64,000 nucleotides of DNA from Thermoanaerobacter ethanolicus JW 200. GTDB lineage: Bacteria > Bacillota > Thermoanaerobacteria > Thermoanaerobacterales > Thermoanaerobacteraceae. The stretch covers positions 124,001 through 188,000 of the forward strand of contig NZ_CP033580.1 of NCBI RefSeq assembly GCF_003722315.1. The letters are read 5' to 3'. Below the pieces are notes generated by a model. That model did not search any database and was not told the origin of the DNA. It saw only the letters and a program-made list of their open reading frames with translations. Below, in pieces: positions 19,597 to 26,905 of the stretch (the first letter of the stretch is position 1; each line of letters begins with the position of its first letter). A program made the position numbers and the translations under genes.

Positions 19597-19732
19597 CATA
19601 CACCTCCAAAACACAATAATAGACTAAGGCTGCTGAGTCTTTTGCAACCTTACAGTTACAGTATTTGTTTTTTTGTGAAAAACTTTCGCACTTAGACGAT
19701 GGAATTAAAAGGAATTGTTTTGGAGGTATATG
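19597..19732 (-). promoter_or_regulatory. Long-range hairpin over the mgtA ribosome-binding site
   Basis: The mgtA ribosome site region (19597-19612, minus strand GTTTTGGAGGTGTATG) is complementary over 16 bases, with one G-U pair, to CATATACCTCCAAAAC at 19732-19717, about 105 bases upstream in the transcript. Pairing would hide GGAGGT. Whether it forms, and what opens it, is inference. Confidence 0.55.
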
Positions 19733-19767
19733 TAATAGGACATCAAAAGAAGGGATAAATAGGCATT

Positions 19768-19899
19768 TTAAGAAATAGCAAAATTTATTGAAAAGGCCAC
19801 GTGTGAGAAGAATGGACGTGGCCTCAAACTATGCCCATCCTTCTTCAATGTCATATTACATATACCTTTATAGCTTTTACTACTACCTCCACCGTCCAT
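19768..19899 (-). CDS. Small leader ORF between the M-box terminator and mgtA
   Basis: A 43-codon ORF, beginning MDGGGSSKSYKGICNM, with an excellent ribosome site GGAGGTG six bases before the ATG at 19899. It matches no family I know. Its start region (19893-19908) and a later segment (19803-19818) are a 16-bp perfect inverted repeat, and its last third spans a second terminator-like hairpin, so it looks like a leader peptide whose translation decides attenuation of mgtA, as mgtL does in enterics by another mechanism. Peptide expression is not proven. Confidence 0.5.
   Translation of the reverse strand: MDGGGSSKSYKGICNMTLKKDGHSLRPRPFFSHVAFSINFAIS
19794..19824 (-). terminator. Second attenuator hairpin in the mgtA leader
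   Basis: On the minus strand AGGCCACGT (19824-19816) pairs with ACGTGGCCT (19802-19794), 13-base loop, followed by TTT. The loop and 5' arm are also complementary (19803-19818) to the start region of the leader ORF (19893-19908), so a mutually exclusive antiterminator is possible. Confidence 0.6.
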
Positions 19900-19927
19900 T
19901 CTTCTCACCTCCGTTTTTTCGCAAATT

Positions 19928-19960
19928 AAAAAACCTCTCAACGAATGAAAGAGGTTTTTT
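19928..19960 (-). terminator. M-box riboswitch terminator
   Basis: AAAAAACCTC (19960-19951 on the minus strand)/GAGGTTTTTT (19937-19928), ending in a T-run. Its loop contains TTCGTTGAG, which is complementary to CTCAACGAA at the 3' end of the M-box P1 helix, giving the expected antiterminator for low Mg2+. Confidence 0.85.
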
Positions 19961-19968
19961 AACATTTC

Positions 19969-20120
19969 AATTCGTTGAGCTTTGGCACTATACAGCTTTG
20001 GAGCATCCTCCAGCTGCATTAAGTAAAACCTTAATTCGGTAATACTTGTTGACCCGTTAGCATCTCTCGATGTTTCCGGGCAGCAGCGTATATCTGTATA
20101 GGAGCCTCACCTAACGATTG
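19969..20120 (-). ncRNA. M-box (ykoK leader) Mg2+ riboswitch
   Basis: The minus strand matches the M-box consensus: CGTTAGGTGAGGCTCCTATA near the 5' end, then ACGCTGCTGCCCGGAAA, ATGCTAACGGGTCAACAAG, GGATGCTCCAAAGCTGTATA and AGTGCCAAAGCTCAACG closing P1. M-box RNAs fold when Mg2+ is plentiful and terminate transcription of Mg2+ transporters. It is followed directly by the terminator at 19928-19960 and then mgtA. Confidence 0.93.
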
Positions 20121-20141
20121 TATTAACTTGTGCCCTTCTAC

Positions 20142-20170
20142 ATTATATTCTTCTATTTACAATCTGTCAA
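20142..20170 (-). promoter_or_regulatory. Consensus promoter of the M-box/mgtA transcript
   Basis: On the minus strand TTGACA (20170-20165), 17 bases, TATAAT (20147-20142): a perfect SigA promoter. The start site would be near 20135, about 15 bases before the M-box, giving a leader of about 540 nt. Confidence 0.85.
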
Positions 20171-20188
20171 TCTATTTTGAAAAATTTT

Positions 20189-20731
20189 TTACAAAAACAA
20201 CTTTGTAGCTATAAAATGGGTTAGATAAGAAAAAGTAATACCTATCGTTGAGCCCATTAATACATCTGAAGGATAATGCAGTCCAATGTATATCCTTGAA
20301 ATCCCTACAAGTACTGCCAGCGAAATAAAGAACAGTGCAAGGCTTGGAAAAAACATTGAAAAAGTCATAGCAAGTGAAAAACTGGCAGTAGCGTGACCTG
20401 AAGGAAAAGAATAATCTTTTAAAAGATGTTTAAAAGTATTTGTATTAGCTAATACCATATAAGGCCTTGGTCTTGTATATTTTCTTTTTAAGAGCTGAAC
20501 AAACAAATGGCTGCTTACAAGAGCAGTTAAAGCTTCTAAAGCAGAGGCTTTCACATTGTTTTTTCCGAAAAATATTAAAGATAAGCAAGAAAATATTGTA
20601 AAAAAAGGACCTCCTATATGAGTTATTTTAGGCATTATTTTGTCCAATATATTACATTTTATTCTTTTGTTTATATAGAAAAAAATGTTTTTGTCTTTGT
20701 CAAGAAGCACTCTTTTTATTTGCATCAGCAA
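20189..20731 (-). CDS. PAP2-family phosphatase
   Basis: A 180-residue membrane phosphatase with all three PAP2 signatures: KRKYTRPRP, FPSGHATASF and SRIYIGLHYPSDVLMG, supplying the catalytic His pair and Arg. Members dephosphorylate lipid phosphates; small Firmicutes homologues such as BcrC act on undecaprenyl pyrophosphate. Several hydrophobic helices are visible. The upstream stretch contains what looks like a decayed glycolipid glycosyltransferase, so it may once have been part of a lipid gene pair. Substrate is unknown. Confidence 0.85.
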   Translation of the reverse strand: MLMQIKRVLLDKDKNIFFYINKRIKCNILDKIMPKITHIGGPFFTIFSCLSLIFFGKNNVKASALEALTALVSSHLFVQLLKRKYTRPRPYMVLANTNTFKHLLKDYSFPSGHATASFSLAMTFSMFFPSLALFFISLAVLVGISRIYIGLHYPSDVLMGSTIGITFSYLTHFIATKLFL

Positions 20732-20744
20732 AATCCCCTCCCTA

Positions 20745-20990
20745 TAATCTCATTTCACTAATGCTTTCATCGAAATTTTTCAGCACAATTTCACACACTC
20801 TATCAGCGGAATTTTTATAAACCAATTCTTCCATTCTTTTTTCATATACTTAAGTTTATCAAGGTTTTCAAACAACAATTCTCTTAACTTTCAAAAGGAT
20901 TTTATATTCTTTATATCTACAATTATATATACATTATCGTACTTTTCAAAAGCTTTTTCAACAGCCTTTGCTACTCTTTTATGGCCTGTT
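20745..20990 (-). pseudogene. Remnant of a glycosyltransferase-like gene
   Basis: Minus-strand reading gives IGTGHKRVAKAVEKAFEKYD near 20990-20930, like the N-terminal segment of MGDG-synthase/diacylglycerol glucosyltransferases (usually GSGHxxAAxAL), interrupted by stop codons, then KNSADRVCEIVLKNFDES near 20830-20765. The pieces are too short for an intact gene and most of the protein is missing. The family assignment rests on one short motif. Confidence 0.35.
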
Positions 20991-21156
20991 CCTATTTATC
21001 CATGGGCTTTCCCATAACCTTTGATTAAATTATCTTATGATAACATTAAAAAAACATTATAGGGATGTTAATTTTATGTTAAATTTTTTCTTACAAAATA
21101 TTATACCATTATTTTGGCTATCCATTGAAAAAAAATAAAAAAGGGGAAATACCCCT

Positions 21157-21795
21157 TTAAGCAATTGCTTTCTTTTTAATTTCCTCGATAGCATTTCTAA
21201 CTTGAGGAATTAGTGAAACTGCAAAACATATTGCCACTTCTACACCTATTATGCTTCCATTAACTAAAAGTGAATAAACTATAGGACTCATTCCTTTTGG
21301 CGCATAGCTTGCAAAAAAGAATACTCCGGATAAAAAGTGAGAGAAAAATCGTCCAAATCCGCCGACTAAAATTCCCAAACTCAGGTTTTTTCTAAAAAAG
21401 CCAGCAAGTCCTAATGCACCAAAAGCCAAAGGATAGTCGAGAAGTACTTGCACCCATTGGACTATAAAGGGGTCTTGAATAAGTTGCAAAAGTCCATATG
21501 CCATGCCAACAATCACACCAGGACCTGGTCCATAATAATACGCAAATATAAAAAGTGGAAGCATGCTGGCAGGCGTTATGGAACCACCCTGTGGCCAATG
21601 GTAAAACCTTATATATGACAGCACAAAAGAAATAGCGATTGAAAGTGCTCCGTAGACAAGCATCTTTGTGTCAAATTTGACACTTCTTCGCATCAGATAT
21701 AAAAGAAAAGCTGCCAATAAAATTGCCAATATAACTGATAAGGTCACTGGTTTTATTTTGGCAAAATCAGAAAATATACTTATAATGTAGGACAT
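21157..21795 (-). CDS. thiT: ECF transporter S component for thiamine
   Basis: Substrate-binding membrane subunit of an energy-coupling-factor thiamine transporter. The 212-residue protein has about six transmembrane helices; ISFVLSYIRFYHWPQGGSIT and MLPLFIFAYYYGPGPGVIVG are hallmark ThiT segments, including the residues that bind the thiazole and pyrimidine rings. I chose the ATG at 21795, nine bases after GGAGGTG; the upstream ATG at 21813 would place that site within the gene. A TPP riboswitch precedes it. The shared ECF module genes are not in the window. Confidence 0.93.
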   Translation of the reverse strand: MSYIISIFSDFAKIKPVTLSVILAILLAAFLLYLMRRSVKFDTKMLVYGALSIAISFVLSYIRFYHWPQGGSITPASMLPLFIFAYYYGPGPGVIVGMAYGLLQLIQDPFIVQWVQVLLDYPLAFGALGLAGFFRKNLSLGILVGGFGRFFSHFLSGVFFFASYAPKGMSPIVYSLLVNGSIIGVEVAICFAVSLIPQVRNAIEEIKKKAIA

Positions 21796-21839
21796 AATAA
21801 AAAACACCTCCATGATATTTAGAGGCTATGTTCGCTGAA

Positions 21840-21866
21840 AAAAATACCGCGAAATGCGGTATTTTT
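21840..21866 (-). terminator. TPP riboswitch terminator
   Basis: AAAAATACCGC (21866-21856 on the minus strand)/GCGGTATTTTT (21850-21840) with a 5-base loop, ending in a T-run. It lies directly after the TPP aptamer and before thiT. Confidence 0.88.
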
Positions 21867-21867
21867 G

Positions 21868-21956
21868 AGCCGCATTCCCTACGGAGGCATTACCCTCATC
21901 AGGTTCCAAGGGTTTGGCATCAATGCCATCTCAGCCATTAAGGCTCCCCCAGCGGA
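21868..21956 (-). ncRNA. TPP (THI-box) riboswitch
   Basis: On the minus strand the conserved elements appear in order: GGGGGAGCC, GGCTGAGATGG, ACCCTTGGAACCTGAT, GGTAATGCC and GTAGGGAATG. Thiamine pyrophosphate binding should favour the adjacent terminator and switch off thiT. Confidence 0.95.
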
Positions 21957-22082
21957 CATAACCACCTATTTTGTTTTCACCTTTAATTTATCATTTTCTG
22001 TAGTCTGTGTCAAGAATAATTATCAAATGCGGATGGCCAAGCTTTGTAGGTTGCTGACGTTTTGCACACACATCAAATGGTA

Positions 22083-23966
22083 TTAACTTGCCATCTCTTC
22101 CTCTTTTTCAAACTGACTGTTATAGAGACTTGCATAAAAACCGCCTTTTTTAAGAAGCTCTTCGTGGGTACCTTGCTCTATAATATCTCCATGGTTCATG
22201 ACAAGTATCAAGTCAGCATCCCTTATCGTAGAAAGCCTATGAGCGATTATAAAGCTTGTGCGTCCTTTCATAAGGTAATCCATCGCTTTTTGTATTTGTA
22301 TTTCTGTAAGGGTATCTACAGAGCTTGTAGCCTCATCGAGTATGAGAATTTTGGGATCTTTCAAAATAGCTCTTGCTATAGTTAGTAACTGCTTTTGCCC
22401 TTGAGAAATATTTGTGGTCTCTTCATTTAATACCATGTTATAGCCCCCTGGCAATGTCCTTACAAAACTGTCAACATGAGCTGCCTTAGCAGCTTTTATA
22501 ACTTCCTCATCAGTAGCATCGAGACGGCCATATCTTATATTGTCCATAATAGTACCATTGTAAAGCCAAGTATCCTGAAGCACCATGCCAAAAAGTGAAC
22601 GCAAATCTTCTCTCGTAAAATCTCTTATATCATGCCCGTCAATCAAAATAGCTCCTTCATTCACATCGTAAAAGCGCATTAAAAGTTTCACTATAGTAGT
22701 CTTTCCTGCACCAGTAGGACCGACAATTGCAACTTTTTGTCCTGCCTTAATAGAAGCAGAAAAGTTATTTATCACCATTTTATCAGGTCTATATCCAAAA
22801 CGAACATTTCTAAACTCCACATTCCCTTTTATATCTTCAATTTTTACAGGCTGTGGATTATCTGGAACTTCCTCTTCTTCCTCCAAAAACTCAAATACTC
22901 TTTCTGCACAGGCAGCAGTTTGTTGCAGTATATTGGAAATATTTGCAATCTGAGCAATAGGCTGTGTAAAAGATCGGATGTACTGTATAAACGCCTGAAT
23001 ATCCCCCACTTCTATTGCATTTTTTATGACCAACCAACTACCCAAAACTGTAACCGCCACATAACCCAAGTTTCCTATTACATTCATAAGTGGCATCATA
23101 ATACCTGTCAAAAACTGTGACTTCCAAGCTGCTCCGTACAAAGTGTTATTTAATACATCAAACTTTTCAATGCTCTTTTTCTCTCCATTAAAAGCCTTTA
23201 CTATATTATGGCCTCCATATACTTCCTCCACATGACCATTTACATGCCCTAAATAATCCTGCTGCTCTCTAAAATACATTTGTGAATGTTTGACAATAAA
23301 GGCAATTACCAAAGAAGACAAAGGAATTATCAAAAGCGCCACTAAAGTCATAAGCCAGTTTATGGTAAACATCATAATCAAAACGCCTACTACTGTCGTC
23401 ACAGAAGTGATTATCTGAGTCAAGCTTTGATTGAGAGTCTGAGTAATTGTATCCACGTCATTTGTAATACGTGACAATATTTCCCCTTGATTTGTGCTTT
23501 CAAAATATTTCAAAGGCAGGCGGTTAATTTTTTCAGAAATTTCTTTTCTAAATCTATAGGTAACTTTCATCGCAACCCCAGACATTATCCATCCTTGCAG
23601 GTATCCGAATAAAGCACTTAAACCATATAAGCCTATGAGAATTAGAATTATCTTTCCTACATATTCAAAGTCTATGCCACTGCCTTGCCCTGTTATTTTA
23701 TTCATTACACCTTCAAAAATTTTGGTTATGGCTTTACTGAGTATTTTAGGACCCGCAATGGAGAAGGAAGCACTAAGAGCTGCTAATATAAATACACTTA
23801 TTATAGAAATTTTATAAGCTGATAAATATTTTATCAACTTTTTCATTGTGCCTTTAAAATCTCGCGCTTTTTCTCCACCGCGAACCATGCCATGGGGACC
23901 GCCTCCCATTCCTGGCCCGCGAAGTCTGGGCATCTGTTTGGGGTCTATTCTTCTATTTTCACTCAT
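22083..23966 (-). CDS. Heterodimeric ABC exporter, subunit 2
   Basis: Fused permease-ATPase of 627 residues: a Gly/Arg/Met-rich N-terminus (RLRGPGMGGGPHGMVRGG), six transmembrane helices, then an ATPase with Walker A GPTGAGKTT, signature NISQGQKQLL (Gln replaces the first Gly of LSGGQ, common in this subfamily) and Walker B ILILDEATSS. It overlaps the larger partner gene by four bases. Together with the MarR gene upstream it forms a probable drug or lipid export operon. Substrate is unknown. Confidence 0.9.
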   Translation of the reverse strand: MSENRRIDPKQMPRLRGPGMGGGPHGMVRGGEKARDFKGTMKKLIKYLSAYKISIISVFILAALSASFSIAGPKILSKAITKIFEGVMNKITGQGSGIDFEYVGKIILILIGLYGLSALFGYLQGWIMSGVAMKVTYRFRKEISEKINRLPLKYFESTNQGEILSRITNDVDTITQTLNQSLTQIITSVTTVVGVLIMMFTINWLMTLVALLIIPLSSLVIAFIVKHSQMYFREQQDYLGHVNGHVEEVYGGHNIVKAFNGEKKSIEKFDVLNNTLYGAAWKSQFLTGIMMPLMNVIGNLGYVAVTVLGSWLVIKNAIEVGDIQAFIQYIRSFTQPIAQIANISNILQQTAACAERVFEFLEEEEEVPDNPQPVKIEDIKGNVEFRNVRFGYRPDKMVINNFSASIKAGQKVAIVGPTGAGKTTIVKLLMRFYDVNEGAILIDGHDIRDFTREDLRSLFGMVLQDTWLYNGTIMDNIRYGRLDATDEEVIKAAKAAHVDSFVRTLPGGYNMVLNEETTNISQGQKQLLTIARAILKDPKILILDEATSSVDTLTEIQIQKAMDYLMKGRTSFIIAHRLSTIRDADLILVMNHGDIIEQGTHEELLKKGGFYASLYNSQFEKEEEMAS

Positions 23967-26188
23967 GCCAATTCCTCCTCCGACAGCTGTGATAAAGCTA
24001 TTTCTCTGTAAGTTTGACAGTTTTTAAGTAGGTCTTTGTGTTTCCCTATGCCCACAATTTTACCTTCTTCAAGCACTATTATTTGGTCTGCATGCAAAAG
24101 AGTTGACACCCTTTGTGACACCATTATAACAGTGCTTGATTTTAGCCTTTCTCTTAAGGCTTTCCTTAAAGCTGACTCTGTTTTGAAGTCAAGAGCTGAA
24201 AAACTTTCATCAAAAATGTATATTTCAGGCTTTTTAACAAGAGCACGAGCAATGGAAAGCCTCTGCTTTTGCCCTCCTGAAACGTTTGTTCCTCCTTGTG
24301 CAATCTCTGAATCAAATTTCTTGGTCTTTTCATTTATAAATTCCATTGCTTGTGCAATTTCTGCTGCTTCTTTTACTTCCTCGTCCGTAGCCTGGTCATT
24401 TCCGTATTTCAAATTTGATTTAATTGTACCACTGAAAAGCCAACTTTTTTGGGGTACATATCCTATTCTGCTGCGTAAATCTTCCTGCCTTACCTCTCTT
24501 ACATCTACACCATCAACCAAAACCTGTCCTTCTGTCACATCGTAAAATCTCAAGATCAAATTCACTAAGGTACTCTTTCCAGAACCTGTTCTTCCTATTA
24601 TGCCTACTGTCTGCCCTGGCAAAACCTTGAAGTTTATATCCTTTAAAGCGTATTCTTCAGCACCTGGATATTTAAAAGATACATTCCTAAATTCTACAGT
24701 TCCAGCCATATTTTCATTAAATTGTTTTGGATTTTCTGGGTCTTTTATAGAAGGCTCTGTAGCCAAAACCTCAGCAATACGCTCTGCCGATACTGATGCT
24801 CTTGGTATCATTATAAACAGCATTGAGAACATCAAAAATGCAAAGATAATCTGTATAGCGTATTGCATAAATGCCATCATGTCTCCAACTTGCATGCTGG
24901 AATTTTGGATTTGGTGAGCTCCTACCCATACTATCAAAAGAGTAATTCCATTCATCACAAGCATCATAGATGGAAATATAAATGCCATAGCACGATTTAC
25001 AAAAAGCCCTACTTTTGTAATATCTTGATTAGCTTTGTCAAAGCGCTCTTCTTCAAATTTTTGATTATTAAAAGCTCTTACCACCATTATTCCTGACAAA
25101 TTTTCACGAGTAACTAAGTTTAATCTATCAATCAATTTTTGCATTAGCATAAACTTGGGCATCGCAATGGAGTACAATGCTGATATTATACCTAAAAGTA
25201 CTATTACTGCTAAAGCTATAATCCAAGACATTGAAACACTTTTGCTAAGTGCTCTAAATACACCACCTATACCCATTATAGGCGCATAAAACACCATTCT
25301 TATCATAATTACAAGAAGCATTTGTATTTGTGTAATATCATTTGTAGTTCTTGTTATCAAAGAAGCCGTAGAAAATTTGTCAAATTCAGCATTAGAGAAG
25401 CTCTCTACTCTTGCAAATAAATCTCTTCTCAAATCTCTCGCTACTCCAGCTGCCACTTTTGATGCAAAAAATGCTACCATAATAGTGCTTAATGCACTCA
25501 GTCCAGTTATCAATAGCATTATAAGGCCAGTATGAAGAATGTAATCAGTTTGAATTTTGTCTGTATTTATGCCAATTGCCTTGTATTCTTCTTTTACAGC
25601 CATTGTTGCAGCTTGTATAACCATATTGTCACCTAAAGAAGCAAACTTTTTGTTCATTTCATCTCTTATTTGAATAAGTTGCTCTTCTGGCAGTTGAGAC
25701 ATCATAGCAAAGAGGTCTACATTTGCCGGTATTTTCTTTCCATTAAATTCTATACTTCCGTTTTTTGCACTGGCTTTAGCTTTTTCCACACCTGTAACAG
25801 CTAAAAAGGCTTTCCCCATAGGTAAATTTATTTTGTCAATTTCTGATTTATCTACGCTTTTAAGGACATATACAGGCTCTTTTGAAAGAATAGGATATTT
25901 TTTTACATATTTATCATAATCAGGACTGGATTTGTCTACTAATGTATAATCTTTTAAAATCTCTTCCTTTTCTTCAGGTGTAACAAATAGCAAAAGTTTA
26001 TCCATTTCGCTTTTCCTTATAGCCTCAGGAACTGCATTTACTATGCCACCTTGCTGTATTCCATTGTTAACTATCTTGGACATATAGTCAGGCAATGACA
26101 AATCACTCATTGCTTGAACAAATATAAAGAACACTGCTAAAAAAATCAACAGAATATAGGGTTTTAAATATTTCGCCAGTTTTACCAT
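23963..26188 (-). CDS. Heterodimeric ABC exporter, subunit 1, with extra domain
   Basis: Fused permease-ATPase of 741 residues. After the first helix (LLIFLAVFFIFVQAMSDLSL) there is an insertion of about 170 residues, rich in Lys/Asp, before the second helix (GLIMLLITGLSALSTIMVAF); it probably faces outside. The ATPase has Walker A GRTGSGKST, canonical signature NVSGGQKQRLS and Walker B IYIFDES. It pairs with the overlapping 627-residue subunit. The insertion is seen in some clostridial exporters of this type and accounts for the length. Confidence 0.9.
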   Translation of the reverse strand: MVKLAKYLKPYILLIFLAVFFIFVQAMSDLSLPDYMSKIVNNGIQQGGIVNAVPEAIRKSEMDKLLLFVTPEEKEEILKDYTLVDKSSPDYDKYVKKYPILSKEPVYVLKSVDKSEIDKINLPMGKAFLAVTGVEKAKASAKNGSIEFNGKKIPANVDLFAMMSQLPEEQLIQIRDEMNKKFASLGDNMVIQAATMAVKEEYKAIGINTDKIQTDYILHTGLIMLLITGLSALSTIMVAFFASKVAAGVARDLRRDLFARVESFSNAEFDKFSTASLITRTTNDITQIQMLLVIMIRMVFYAPIMGIGGVFRALSKSVSMSWIIALAVIVLLGIISALYSIAMPKFMLMQKLIDRLNLVTRENLSGIMVVRAFNNQKFEEERFDKANQDITKVGLFVNRAMAFIFPSMMLVMNGITLLIVWVGAHQIQNSSMQVGDMMAFMQYAIQIIFAFLMFSMLFIMIPRASVSAERIAEVLATEPSIKDPENPKQFNENMAGTVEFRNVSFKYPGAEEYALKDINFKVLPGQTVGIIGRTGSGKSTLVNLILRFYDVTEGQVLVDGVDVREVRQEDLRSRIGYVPQKSWLFSGTIKSNLKYGNDQATDEEVKEAAEIAQAMEFINEKTKKFDSEIAQGGTNVSGGQKQRLSIARALVKKPEIYIFDESFSALDFKTESALRKALRERLKSSTVIMVSQRVSTLLHADQIIVLEEGKIVGIGKHKDLLKNCQTYREIALSQLSEEELA

Positions 26189-26298
26189 ACCAACACCTTC
26201 TCCTCCTAAAAATTTGCCTCGATTTCTTTTGTGAGAACTACTTCTTTTTAAATTTCTACTTCCTCAACTTATTTACTTAATTTTGTTATACTTCCTCA

Positions 26299-26742
26299 CT
26301 ATAAATCATGTTGTTTTTCCAATATTTTTTTCAGTGCTTCTAATCCTTCAATTATTTTATTAAGGTCTTGTGGGCTTGCTCTACTTATTAATTTTTCAAA
26401 CTTCTCTTCAGCTTCTTTGAAATGTTTTTGAAAAGTATCTTTAAACTTAGGAGTCACACTGACATAAACAACTCTTCTATCTTCAGTGCTTCTCGTCCTC
26501 TCTACCAAGCCTTGCTTTTCTAACCTGTCAATAATGCCAGAAACAGTGCTATTGGAAAGCCCTAATCTCTGACTTAAGTCACTTACTTTCATTTCACCAT
26601 AACGGGCTAAAATGCCCATAAGCATTCCTTGTGGTCCTGTAATGTCAAAATCTTTGCACTCGTATTTCATAGAATGCTTTATAATATTCATTATTTGTTT
26701 TAAAAGCTTAAGTATTTTCAATCCACTGTTTATCTCTTCCAT
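26299..26742 (-). CDS. MarR-family transcriptional regulator
   Basis: A 147-residue winged-helix protein: MKVSDLSQRLGLSNSTVSGIIDRLEKQGLVERTRS is the DNA-binding helix pair and wing, followed by DRRVVYVSVTP. It is the first gene of the operon with the two ABC exporter genes, 110 bases upstream of them, and most likely represses them and itself. Start ATG 26742 follows GGTGG; a GTG three codons earlier is possible. Palindromes lie between its promoter and start. Confidence 0.88.
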   Translation of the reverse strand: MEEINSGLKILKLLKQIMNIIKHSMKYECKDFDITGPQGMLMGILARYGEMKVSDLSQRLGLSNSTVSGIIDRLEKQGLVERTRSTEDRRVVYVSVTPKFKDTFQKHFKEAEEKFEKLISRASPQDLNKIIEGLEALKKILEKQHDL

Positions 26743-26766
26743 TTTCACCACCGCATTTTAAATTAT

Positions 26767-26812
26767 TTCGCATGCGAATATTTTGTATTCAAATATTTCT
26801 GATACAAAATAT
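26767..26812. promoter_or_regulatory. Palindromic operators upstream of marR
   Basis: A perfect 12-bp palindrome TTCGCATGCGAA (26767-26778) and an inverted pair ATATTTTGTAT (26778-26788)/ATACAAAATAT (26802-26812) lie just downstream of the -10 box. Such symmetric sites are usual MarR operators; autorepression is inferred. Confidence 0.55.
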
Positions 26813-26841
26813 ATTGTACTCTTCTCATAATAGTATGTCAA
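26813..26841 (-). promoter_or_regulatory. Promoter of the marR-ABC operon
   Basis: On the minus strand TTGACA (26841-26836), 17 bases, TACAAT (26818-26813), five of six consensus bases at -10. Confidence 0.78.
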
Positions 26842-26875
26842 GATTTCTTAAAGCTTTTCAAAAAAATAAAATAAA

Positions 26876-26905
26876 AAAACCGCTAATAAAATTAAAAGCG
26901 GTTTT
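26876..26905 (-). terminator. Terminator after polX
   Basis: AAAACCGCT/AGCGGTTTT, 12-base loop, ending in a T-run on the minus strand and overlapping the polX stop codon. Confidence 0.75.

Noticed and set aside
19788-20042. 84-codon plus-strand frame opposite the mgtA leader
   Set aside because: It is antisense to the M-box and attenuator hairpins and explained by their symmetry.
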